Positions 11,773 to 22,556 of a stretch of DNA of 64,000 nucleotides are shown one piece after another; the first letter of the stretch is position 1; each line of letters opens with the position of its first letter. The stretch comes from Heterocephalus glaber (taxonomy: Eukaryota > Chordata > Mammalia > Rodentia > Bathyergidae): assembly GCF_000247695.1 (NCBI RefSeq), contig NW_004624880.1, positions 3,004,735 to 3,068,734 of the forward strand, written 5' to 3'. The position numbers were made by a program, and so were the translations under genes. Under the pieces are notes generated by a model, which was not told the origin of the DNA, searched no databases, and saw only the letters and a list, made by a program, of their open reading frames with translations.

Positions 11773-13586
11773 TTCATCCAAAATTGTCAGTCAAATTGCA
11801 CCATCTCTTTGGGACAAATGAAGTTCACTGAGATTTTGCACAGGATGTATATCTTTTAAAAAAGAAGGGGAGTGAAGGCCAGAAAGTCTTTCTGTTGGTG
11901 TAGTTCTGCTAACATAACCATGGATTTGGTGTACAAGTCCAAGACAAAACTCAGATTTTCCCCTTTACAAGCAGCTGCAGAGTGAGTTTGCTTTCCATTA
12001 GTAAAGGAACAATGAAGGAAAGGCAAACTCTGCATCTAAAACATGGCCAATGAAAGAAAGTTGGAATGGAAGCCAAGAATCCTGCTGTAATAGAAAGGGT
12101 TAGACTCATGAATTCTCCACAATCAGATATCTGCTCCTTTTGAACAACCTTATCGACAGAGAGAAATAATGACTTTTGAATAATTTCAGAGTCAAAAAGT
12201 TAAAATGGTTTCTCAAAGATGCTCTATCAGGCCAGGTAATCACTGCTCCATTTGTTGATTGTACCATAACCATTCTTAATTATTAATAGTTTATCTCTTA
12301 ATCAGTTTTGACAAGTGAGTTGTTTGGTATAAAACATTGGAATTTGCGAGTATTCTGAGATTTCACATTCCAACTTGATTATTTTTTGGGTAGAATCAGT
12401 CTCAAGGTCTGTTGGAAGACAGGAAAATTCCAGGAAAAATGTGACAGTTACTTACTTACAGAGCCTTTTCATTACAGGTTTTGCTGGAAATGAGGTAAAC
12501 ATAATGCCTCCCAGTGTTTTTTCAGTATTTCTGTTTTTGATTTTTTTTTTTTTTGTACTCTTGTTCTGGCATTACTTCCAATTTAACATTACAAAAGTAT
12601 TGGGTGATAAAAAGAAACCAACCAAACAACAAACAAAGAAGACTGATCCACTTAAAAATGTTTTAAATGTCTTATTTTTTAGACACCAGTGAATTATTTG
12701 AAGATATGGGTCTACAAGATGGATGCAGATTTAAAAAATAAGATTCCTAAGAATTTACCTTTTTCAGGTAATGGCATTTTCATGTAATTTCCCCCAAATC
12801 TTTACATTTCCTAAATCACTGCAATTTTTAGGGCATGTATAAGAATACTATATTTTAAATGTAATTTTAAAAATAACAACCAGTTTTATAATTTTTACAG
12901 TCATTGAGTAGACTAGTTGTGGCATTTGATTCGATGGAGTATGAAACAGTTTTGAAAATTTGTTAGATAATGAGACTTGCTTCTTTTCGAGAATGATAGT
13001 AGCATTCATTGAAAACTATCAGGTATTGTCCTTAAACTCTGGTGAAATTGGGCATTTAAGTTCAAAACTCTAACAATTAGAGGACTGGCTCTACAAAGCC
13101 TAACAGGTATTCTGAATTCTGAATGATGGGGCTTGTATACATTGAAGACTGACAATACTGATGTTTTAACTTTAGTCCTGGGTTGATAATACTACATAGC
13201 ACTTTATGGAACTATTCCAATACAGAACCAATGAGTCGGACTTGAGCTCAGCTGTCACAACAGAGGTAGTCACTCTGTATAGTGTTTTTAAAGGACTCTG
13301 TACAACCTAACAGTGTTTAATGACATAAATGATGTATTTTCTTGGTAAATTACCTTACTCTGTTTGCCATTGTTTGCAGACATTAGATCACATCTTCCAA
13401 CGTAATTATTGTATTACTATCTAAGAGAGCCCATGAAATCTTATTTAATGAAGGAAGCCAAAATTTCTTCTGAAAAGAATCATCCTTACTTTCCTCCTCC
13501 ACACAAATAAGTTTCTAAAGGAGATATTGAATTACTACATTAGGAAAATATCTATTACCAAACACACTCTTTCACTGTTAGGTGAG
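11773..13586. other. unique intronic sequence, no gene recognised
   Basis: AT-rich sequence with no supportable feature beyond homopolymer T near 12541-12554. Confidence 0.6.
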
Positions 13587-13680
13587 TTTCTTTCCTTCTT
13601 TAGGTCAGTTTCTTTCCTTCTTTCTTTCTCTTTCTTTCTTTCTTTCTTTCCTTCTTTCTTTCCTTCTTTCTTTTTCTTCT
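13587..13680. repeat. (TTTC)n microsatellite with duplicated flank
   Basis: TTTC/CTTC units. A short block GTTTCTTTCCTTCTTTAGGT-like sequence is repeated just before the main tract, so it probably grew by slippage from a short tandem duplication. Confidence 0.9.
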
Positions 13681-13985
13681 CAGCAGCTTGGCTATCTTCT
13701 GAGTGCACTTTTATTGTCTAAGTTTCAAACTCTAGATTATTTGGGAGCTAGTATTAGTAATTCTTTTAAATGAATAACTTCTCTCTGTCTGACATATGCC
13801 AAAGAAAAATAAAAAGATACTCCCAACTGAAACGACACTGAGCTGCTTTCTATGGACTTAGAGAGCACCACGGAGATCAATGAATATGGTACTACTTGGA
13901 TGATGAAATGTACCACTTTGACAGATCTTAGTCCATTGCTGACAGTGCAATGATATTGCATTATATTATTTTAATAAACATGGTA

Positions 13986-14320
13986 TAGGTTGAGTATCCC
14001 TTATCCAAAATAGTTAGGACCAGAATGTTTCAGATTTCTGATGGTTTTAGATTTTGGAATGCTTGCAAATATATTGAAATATTTTGATAGGGGGACCGGA
14101 GTCTAAATACAATATTCATTTATGTTTCTTATACACCTTATACACAAGGCCCAAAGTTCATTTCATATAGTATCTTTAGTGCACTTGCATTTTGACTGAG
14201 ATCCTTCACATGAGGTAGAGGTGGAATTTTCCATTTGTGGTATCATGTCAGTGCTCAGAAAGTTTTGGGTTTGAATGCATTTCAGATTTTAGATTTTTGA
14301 ATTAGGGATGCTTAGTCCAT
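13986..14320. mobile_element. MER2-like Tigger (Tc1/mariner) nonautonomous element
   Basis: About 335 bp, the usual length of MER2. It starts GGTTGAGTATCCCTTATCC and ends with the inverted counterpart AGGGATGCTTAGTCC. Internal landmarks (GACCAGAATGTTTCAGATTT, TTTATGTTTCTTATACACC, TCACATGAGGTAGAGGTGG) follow the MER2 consensus as I recall it. TA flanks both ends, as expected for this superfamily. The element has no coding capacity. Confidence 0.88.
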
Positions 14321-15860
14321 AATAATAATTAGTTCTCATTTATTTTGAAAGCTTGGGCCTTTTCTCTTATATTTTAATAAGAGTTCCTATGTTGTACACA
14401 TTCCAACAATCTTTGACAGTGTTCAAGGGCCCATCATTAAATATCTCTGGCCCCATTCCTTTGTCAGAGAGATCAAAGGAAAATAAGAACTCCAAGGCTG
14501 ACTTAAAATCTTTTATTTTAGAAAGGAAATGAATATTTTTTAAATAAAATAAATTAAGACCGTTTGGGGGGTTTCTCGTGTGGATACTACTTATTTCCAC
14601 TTGGTATTGTGGTGTCTTTGAATATGAAAACCAGTTTTTCCAGAGCTACAAGTAAATTCTCAGTTTTGGCACCTTCTACAGCATCATTAGCCTCCTAGAA
14701 GAAATAGGCAAACAGTGAAGTATCAATGGATGTGATTCAGTCCCTGTTCTTCTTACTGTTGGCCTCCTGTTCTCATGATTTCACCTTTTGGATTGTATAT
14801 AGAGGGCCTGATATTTTCTCTGGGTAATTCCCCAATTCAGTCCTATCTTCTTTTGTTATGAGTAGAGCTGCACTTCATCTCCCAGATTCTTGAAAAGGGA
14901 ACGAATGTCAGTTTGTCAAGGCAAAGGAGATTATTTTCAGAGCCAGGACTCATAGTAATAGCTAACAAAAGTTTTAAAGGTTTCTTTTTAGGGCATTCAA
15001 AAGGATGGAAGCATATGCTTTTCCCAGAATATAGAGAGGGGAAACTATTTAGCTTTCCAGCACGTGTCCTTGAAGTACATATGATTAAAATTACATCTGC
15101 AATACAATTCACAAAGGAGCCATTAATAAAAGTCCTTGTCTTGGATGCCCCATTATTAGATGTAGAACTTTGGCTTCCCAGAAATTATGGTATGTTGACA
15201 AATAAAATCCTTTTATAAGAAAGAAATAAATTCTTCTCTGTATTCACAGTTTTGGGGGTAGCAATTATGTAATTTCCTACAAGATTCAAATGCACCCAGA
15301 CTTGCTCACTGTTGGTATTTGGACCAATAATGGGATGCAGATGGGAACAAAACCAAAAACTTTTCATGAAGATGAAAATTCCAATTGAATGTAGCTGGAA
15401 CTCTTCTCTAGTGTGGTGTTTAGAAAACACTCTCAAATCTGTTGATAATGCTTGCTTGTTTAATCCAGTTGTTCTCAAGAATGCAAATGCATCATCCTTT
15501 TTCATGGAACCACAGGTATTGGAAAGAATGACCTTGCACTTGGGTGTTCATGTGTTTTTTTTTTCTCTCTCTGCTTATAATTTAAAGCATTTTTTTGCTT
15601 TGCTCAGTTTTAACCACATTGATTACTTTGCTCAGATCATGTGTTAAGGATGGAATATGTGAGGATCCCATATGTTAAATAGTAAAATGCTGAGTTATAC
15701 CTAAAACCCATTCTATTGTGGAGTGAGTGAAAACTAAGGGAGATACGGGGATGAGAACAGATTTTGCTTACCTCTTGCCCTTTAGAGAGCAGAATAAGAT
15801 CCTTGCCATTTCTGGCATGAAACAATGGAATGATGGCATCTTTTGTTGGACTAATGGTTT
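14321..15860. other. unique intronic sequence upstream of mir-100
   Basis: Several overlapping short open frames occur on both strands at 14843-15647, but none shows a recognisable domain. No promoter-like GC or CpG enrichment is seen before mir-100. Confidence 0.55.
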
Positions 15861-15878
15861 TAACATTTTATTTGCAGA
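15861..15878 (+). promoter_or_regulatory. splice-acceptor-like site just upstream of mir-100
   Basis: A TTTTATTTGCAG acceptor consensus ends at 15877, with branch-point-like TTAAC around 15860-15864. It lies 35 bases before the annotated mir-100 hairpin. If used together with the donor at 16227, the exon would contain the whole hairpin. This is a motif match only. Confidence 0.35.
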
Positions 15879-15912
15879 CATGTCAGATCCCCACAGGAGA
15901 GAAGATCCTGAG

Positions 15913-15992
15913 CCTGTTGCCACAAACCCGTAGATCCGAACTTGTGGTGATAGTGCACACAAGCTTGTGTCTATCGGTCTGTGTCTGTGAGG
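15913..15992 (+). ncRNA. MIR100: microRNA precursor mir-100
   Basis: An 80-nt hairpin of the miR-99/100 family. The guide arm (miR-100-5p) is at 15925-15946 and, as I know the vertebrate sequence, is identical to it; the seed is ACCCGUA. The passenger arm is at 15960-15981. The loop at 15947-15959 differs from human. The 3p arm carries two A-to-C changes relative to the human and mouse arms I recall (15976 and 15979). By my hand pairing both lie opposite already unpaired bases, so the fold is kept. The stem extends outward through TTGCC at 15917-15921 pairing with GGCAA at 15991-15995. A TGTG motif sits at the 5' side of the apical loop (15943-15946). The mature product represses targets such as mTOR-pathway mRNAs (family knowledge). 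The 5,287-base gap to let-7a-2 on the same strand supports the cluster assignment over the paralogous miR-99a locus, as does the first guide base pattern AACCCGUAGAUCC. Confidence 0.97.
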
Positions 15993-16082
15993 CAATGTCA
16001 CGGTCCCGGGCTCTGCCTGGCTGCCACTCACTGTCCCCTCACATGCTTTTATTCTCCTTCTCCTCTTTTACTTTCCTTCCAG

Positions 16083-16227
16083 AGTGGGAGAACAGGAAGT
16101 TGGGGCTGAAGTGGAGAAAGGAGACCTTTGAATCTGAAAAACATGAGGTTAATGAACAGGCTTGCCCTCAATTCTGATATCTCTTAAAACAGGTCTAAGC
16201 TGCCAAATTAAGAAACCAAGCTTGTAG
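16083..16227 (+). ncRNA. candidate MIR100HG exon 3' of mir-100
   Basis: A 145-nt segment bounded by good splice signals. Upstream lies an almost uninterrupted pyrimidine tract (about 16046-16080) ending in the acceptor CAG at 16080-16082. Downstream lies the donor TAG|GTGAGA at 16225-16233. The segment starts 90 bases after the end of the mir-100 hairpin. It has no long reading frame and reads like lncRNA sequence. A weaker donor-like GAG|GTTAAT occurs inside, near 16147. The signals are seen directly; use as an exon is inference. If used, the hairpin would sit at the end of the preceding intron, close to the acceptor. Confidence 0.4.
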
Positions 16228-19200
16228 GTGAGACAGGAAGAATTCCAGTGATTCAGATGACTGTGGAGTGATGGGGGTAAATAGATATGCAGACCAGGTT
16301 TCCTTCTGTTGTGTGGAAACCTGACTGTTTTTAGAGTTATTATAATTGTCTCTGGAAAGTGTCAGAGACTTATTTGCAAAACCAGTCTCACTCTGATTTG
16401 AGTTGTACCTTGAAGCAATTTTTCCTCCTACATTGTTCTCCAAGTACAATTCAATCAGTCCTTGTCTTAATAAGCAAGATGATTGAAGGGAATGACGTGT
16501 TTACCTACTTAACTATTTATACTTCTGTAAATATTCAAGAGGGTAAGAAGGACTTTTTAAAAAATATAGCCTGTTTAGATCCAAATTCATCTCTGGCCTG
16601 AGCTGTTTTATAAGTCTTTATCATGTTTAAAAGACTGGAATGAAAATAATTTTATCCCTTTCCCTCTTAAATGTCACCGTTGTGCCAGAATTGGAAAGCC
16701 AAGCTGACTACAGATCAAAGCAAAACTGGCTATATTTGTCTCATTCCAACAATGTGAGCTGAGGAGTCTGTAAACAGAAACCAGGGTGAAAAGTTGATCA
16801 GATTCTGGATGACTGAAACTTTTGCATTCCTTTTTCATCTAGAATAGTACCAGGGATTTCTTTAAGATTTTTAAATCTTTTTTGTGTGTGTGTAGACTTT
16901 TCTAATGAGAAAAGTCAATATGAAATAGTTGGGTTAATATCAGAAAATAGTTTGAAGTTTAAGTGGATATATTTTGCCTTTTCTTAAGAGCCATACTGTT
17001 CAGGAATAGCTAGAACTTTTCTATCAAGTATATTAAAATGAGATTTTTGTATTTCTGAATGAGAGAGGCCCAGATATAGGTCACATATGCAGAAATGGCA
17101 TAATATGTAGCACTGTAAGTGCTAGATCCAAGAGGGTACTGTTTCTATGCATTCCTTTGCATTTGCTTTGCATAGCATTGAGGAAGGTTGTAGTTAGGTC
17201 TTGACTTCCAACTTGTGGACAAATCATTGCATCAATATGGAGTGATAGAACATTGCATCTAGAAGATAAGTGTTGCCCTTCTTGGTGTGTGTCATATATA
17301 ATTGTTTGCCCAAGGTCTTTATCTACTGACTAAGCAAACATCTACTCAGTTGGTTTTAACTGCCTCTTTGAAGTGGTTGACTTGGAATGAGTAACATGCC
17401 AGTAAATTAAGCTTGTACTTCACTGAGTAAACAGTTGTTTGATACAGGCAGCATCATATTTCTCCTCCTCATCCTTTCACCTGCTATTGTTAAATGTGCT
17501 ACCAGTGGAACTATTGCTGATATTCAGGATCTGTGGGGATTTGAACTCCTAATCTTCCCTACACAGAACTATTAGGACTGCAGGATGGTCAGTTCATGAC
17601 TGCTGGATTGTTCTTTTTCAGGAGGCTTGTAAATCTTTGATCTCAAGAAAAAATTTATGAAAAGCATCTACCATTTCAAATTTAAAAGGCCTCAAACATT
17701 ATTTGATTCAATTGGTTAGAAAATGTTCTAGTGGAAAGTCTAAAGCCCCTGGACACTGCCACAAGAAACAGGATATCAAATATGATGAAATTCAATATCT
17801 TTCCCTTCTTCCATGTTCATAAATGAATGGTTCTCTTGATATTAATTATGCCTTTGGGTCCCCCTTAGAATATACTAGGTATTCTACAGGAAGGATGCAG
17901 AAAGTAAGGTCATTTCAGGATTCCCCAAAAAGGCTGTGAAAATATACTTCAATCGCGAATTTGGCACGGGGATATAGAGAGAATGGGTATAAAGCAAACT
18001 CATTTCATTAAAATCTCAAATCATCATTATTAAAAATCTATTTATTAAATATAATTACAGTATATAGTTTATACATATTATTTTAAAACAGAAAAAGTAA
18101 TTCTTACTTCAAGAATTGCATTTTTAAAAGCAACTCACCCTTCAACACCAGAGTTTGGAGAGAAGGAAGCTAATATTTAGCTCTGAAAGAGTTTCTTGTC
18201 TATTTTTCAAAATTATAATTGTATTTCTTTCCATAGCAAGAGAATGATATGTTTGTGACAATTAATTTTGATTATTAATTAATAGGATTTCTTATTTTTT
18301 CAATATGCTTACCAGTAATTCTTTGATATTCATTAGGTCCTGTGGATCCTTCTTTTCTGGTTATGAGATTTAATTTCATCAAATGGTACTATCTTCTCCA
18401 ATTAAGATTTAAAAAGCTTCTTATGTCTGTAATAGTATTGGACTTCTACAGAGAATTCAATGTGAATGGCTCTTCAAAGATTTTCCAAGATTTATTAGCA
18501 TTTAAAATGGTGGTTAATAAAGTATGAGTTGCAAAAAGACTACTTTTTCTTCTTGGTGCAAACGTACATCTAGAAAAATTACCATTCATTCACTTCCTTG
18601 TTCTCTCATCGTTTTGCTAAAGGACAAAGAAATGGTTCTGGGTTCAAAAACCAGATTATCTGGTCAGAAGCCCCTTTGGAGAATGGCAAGTCAGCCAAAC
18701 AGACATGTTTTAATGAATCACATGTTTCAATGATCACATATGTCCAACTTCCAAATACTGAATCAGATACAGAGTACACTTACTAATGGAGAATCCATGC
18801 ATCTTCCTAATTCCAAACATTCTTAGCATTCTTGGATAGTCATCTTTGGTTAATTTGGGGGATGGCTACTGGTAGCACATAAGCCTCAATATTGGATAGA
18901 TTGAGAGTCTTTTTTATACAGGTTCAGAGTATCTATGGAAAATAATTTTTGGAAAATAAAGAATAAAAAAGCTTTTCTATAGCTAAACATACATAATTCC
19001 TGCTAACATATAAATACTACTTATTTTATTTTTTACTTTGACTTTTCAATAAGAATTTTTATTACATCATTCCATATCATAATTGCATGTTATTATTACA
19101 TGCTTGCAAATATTTACACTAATTATGTAATGAGCTATAATTGCACTAATACATGATAATGGGCTAAAATCAGTATAAATAAACAGGGAAATTCACACAA

Positions 19201-21279
19201 CCAAAAGAGCAGCGTATTGAAAACCATTAGTATTCTAAAAGCAGCATCTCTGTATCTTCAGCCCCCTTGAGTAAGAAGGTACATGGAGAAAAATCAATTT
19301 TTCCATTTCCAAGTATTTAAAAACTTCCTAAGCTATGTGTTTAGGCTAATACACCAGCATTCTAGCATACCAAAGCTTATCCTCTTTTTGTTGTGTCTTT
19401 CTTTTCTGCCTCTTATCTGCCTTGTTTTCTATTCATAAGGTTTATATATCCTGACTGTGTTTACAGAATCAGGCAAATTGTCAACGCAGGGTAAATGAAA
19501 GTAATTGAAATGAAAAAGAACAAAGATAAATTATATTTTCTCTATGTGTCATGGTGAATGTTAAGTCTTTTCCTTAAGTGAGCATCTAGAAACAGAAGAC
19601 TGAGAAGTACTCCATGAATTTCGATATGTGACTGAGGATCTAGAGTAAACTTGTCAGGTTGAATCAATCCATCCATTCTGATCAGTCTCCACCCCAAGAC
19701 CTTGGGGTCTTGGTAGTGAATCTACCTTACCCTTGTCGGGAATGATGTTCCAACGTAAGTGGGAGAACAAGGGACCAGACGTAAAAATCACCTGGCCCTT
19801 CACTTTGGGATTATTTATACTCTCATTTATCCATTCATGCATAATTCTTATTTTCATTTGACAAATACTTTTAAAAAATTTATTATTCACCAATTACTAG
19901 CTATACAGATGGTCTAGACTTGTAAAGGTGAATAAGGTGGCCCAATCTTCACATAGCTCAAAGTCTAATGAATGAGACAAACAGATAAATTATAATGCAA
20001 TTTTGTGAGGGTTAAATTAGAAATATATACATATTATATATGAGATAATCAGAAGAATCATTCTCTACACGGATATATGATGGATGAATGGGCATTTGTT
20101 TGATAAAACTCATCTCTCTGTTTTCTTCCTCATCAAAAATCAGCTTTGATTTAACAGACAGTCCCCTCAGAAAAGCAGCCCTTCCCATGAGAGTTACACA
20201 AGAAAGTAGGGTTAGAAAAATTGGACAAGTCACCCTTCTCTGCGCTAGTTGATTATCATGAAACAACAACTCTGTAACATTTGAATCTTTGTTTTGAACA
20301 TAGAATGATAGAGTTGGATTTCCAGCACGTTTTCCTAGGAATAGCCTTTTTGTGACTCAGACTCTACCAGGCAAAACCAGAGTCCATGTAAGCAATGAGA
20401 AGTGGCCATAGATAAACCAGAGAGCAGCCCTTACAGAAAAATAAAGATCTGACCAAATGTGAGATGGGAAGTCACCAACCTTGGAAGAATCTGTCTCCTG
20501 CTCCAGCAACTAACTGGGACTGGGTGGTGATAGGGTGGGAGACAGACAGACAAAGAGAGGGAGAGAGAGAGAGGGAGATGGAGGGAGAAAGAGAGAGAGA
20601 GAGATTAAACATTAGTACCAAGAGAGAAATTTGTCACCTTCACTTATAAAGAAAAGATATAAAGGCATATTTTCATAGGTTGCTTAATAAACTGCTGAGA
20701 ACAGACTTATGAAAAAGTACAGAAACAATCAATTCTGGAAGAAAGGGCACTTTATAAATATGAGAATTATGTAATATAAATCCTGCTGGGTGAATGTTTA
20801 ATGTGGCTTCTATAGTATTTGTTTGTCTCTACTTTGTTCAGAATCCTGTTTTCTATCTTTTAACCATGGTTTAGCTTAGGTTCCTTGTTTATTGATCCTT
20901 AGAGATCCTGGTTTCTTAATTTTACAAGAAAAACATGTTTTCCTATTATTTTTTTCAATAGCCCAAGTTTAAATATTAGTGTACTTTTTATTCATTTAGT
21001 GTTTGCCAAAGGTTGGTTAGAACTGCTATATATAACATTTCTATAATTTTCATGAACAAATATTTCAAGACCAGTGCCCAGTATACACTCCCTTCCTGTT
21101 TGCATAGCAATCTCAAGCTAAAGTTCTTGTGTTATTTTCTCTACCGTCAGACTCTTTGATGTGTTGTCTTTTATGAATGGCCCAAATAGGTGACAGCACG
21201 AAGAACTATTATAAGACTAACCTGTAATTTCATTACTTAAGAAATGGTAGCTTTCCAGCCATTGTGACTGCATGTTCCC
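16228..21279. other. intron between mir-100 and let-7a-2
   Basis: About 5 kb of AT-rich sequence, free of young SINEs and LTRs. A (GA)n tract lies at 20540-20604. Sequence at 19890-20000 resembles an old L2/MIR-type repeat (weak). The lack of recent insertions between the two hairpins contrasts with the repeat load further right. Confidence 0.6.
20540..20604. repeat. (GA)n-rich purine tract
   Basis: GACAGACAGACA passes into GA/GGA units. The arginine/glutamate-rich open frame over it is an artefact. Confidence 0.92.
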
Positions 21280-21351
21280 AGGTTGAGGTAGTAGGTTGTA
21301 TAGTTTAGAATTACATCAAGGGAGATAACTGTACAGCCTCCTAGCTTTCCT
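21280..21351 (+). ncRNA. MIRLET7A2: microRNA precursor let-7a-2
   Basis: A 72-nt hairpin that matches human let-7a-2 at every position as I recall it. Guide let-7a-5p is at 21284-21305 (seed GAGGUAG) and the passenger arm is at 21329-21350. The terminal loop contains GGAG at 21321-21324, the known binding motif of the LIN28 zinc knuckle, which blocks processing of let-7 precursors in stem and progenitor cells. let-7a-2 is a group I pre-let-7 with a regular 2-nt 3' overhang, so it should not need mono-uridylation before Dicer (family knowledge). It lies on the same strand as mir-100 and downstream of it. The loop and 3p arm separate let-7a-2 from let-7a-1 and let-7a-3, whose loops differ. Confidence 0.98.
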
Positions 21352-22491
21352 TGGGTCTTGCACAAAGCAACATGGCGAGAACAATCATGATTTCTTCGGG
21401 CCTTTTGTTCCTAGGAAAGACTGAAAGGTAAGATTGGGGAGAGTTATTTAACTGGTATTTTAGAATTCAGGTTTCATTTAATTCTTGTACCCATGTTGTA
21501 TTTCCATGTTCAGTTTCTTTGGTTGGATTTTATTTTGTGAAAAAATAAGAGATTTTGAGGGATTCAATGTATCATTGATCCATTGTTTCAATAATGTTGC
21601 ATAATAAACAGCACAAAAACTCAGTGGCATACAACCATCACCATAGATTTAGCTTATGAATCTATAGATGGATCTGTAATTTAGAGTGGGTAGTTTTTCT
21701 AGTCTTGGCTCATTCATTCCAGCTGTCAGCTATAGGATGGGGTTGCTAGGATGACCAGAGAAACTCAGTTCTGTTCTTCATGTCACATTTTGCAACAGGA
21801 TAGACCTAAAACATCCTCATGGTAAAGCTGTAGGATCAAAAACAAAAGCCAAATAGCTAAAGGGTGTTGCAGACTTCTGCTGTGTTTGCTAATCTCTCAC
21901 TGGTTGGAGGAAGTGCCTGGCTAATCCTGGAGCCAGAGTCTGAGACTGCAAGTTTCATAGCAAAAGACATGAATTCAAGAAGCCATTATCAATTTGGACC
22001 ATTTTTTAAGTCACATTGCATTTTTTTAGATATAATCAAATTTGAAATAACTTTATTCTCTTTATTGGTGAAAGCTTTCAAGTTCTAGAGCCATAGTTTT
22101 GGTTTTTCGACTAAGATAGTCCTTGAATTCTGTTATATTCTTGTTGATGGGACATTCTCTAACCTTGTATGGAAAATGGCAAGAGGCTAGAATGATAATA
22201 ATGGGACACTGAATGAATGATAGACATATTGCCTGTTATACTGAAGTCTCAGTCTGCCATAAGCCATGAGCAGCAAAACCAACACTAGAATCGAACTCTG
22301 TCAGTTAGGATGGAGTTGCTCCAAGCCCAGATTTTTCTTTTTGGAGAAAAAAAGAGATAATCTGAAGATACTTAATGGGGTAATTTTACCCATTTTATTA
22401 TGTTCTGCGATTATTTATTATTTTCTAGTAATATAACACAATATATATATAAAAGAAAATAGTTTTGCAGCCTGTACATATGGTGATCACT

Positions 22492-22556
22492 GTCTCTCTC
22501 TGCTCCCTCTTCTTTTCTCTCCTTTCTCCTCTCTCTCTCTCCCTCTATCCCTCCCT
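22492..22556. repeat. (CT)n-rich pyrimidine tract
   Basis: Imperfect TCTC/CCTC units over about 65 bp. Confidence 0.9.

Noticed and set aside
11534..11859. Two 95-97 codon hydrophobic open frames resembling membrane proteins
   Set aside because: They are produced by the T/C-rich tract, and have no start context or domain.
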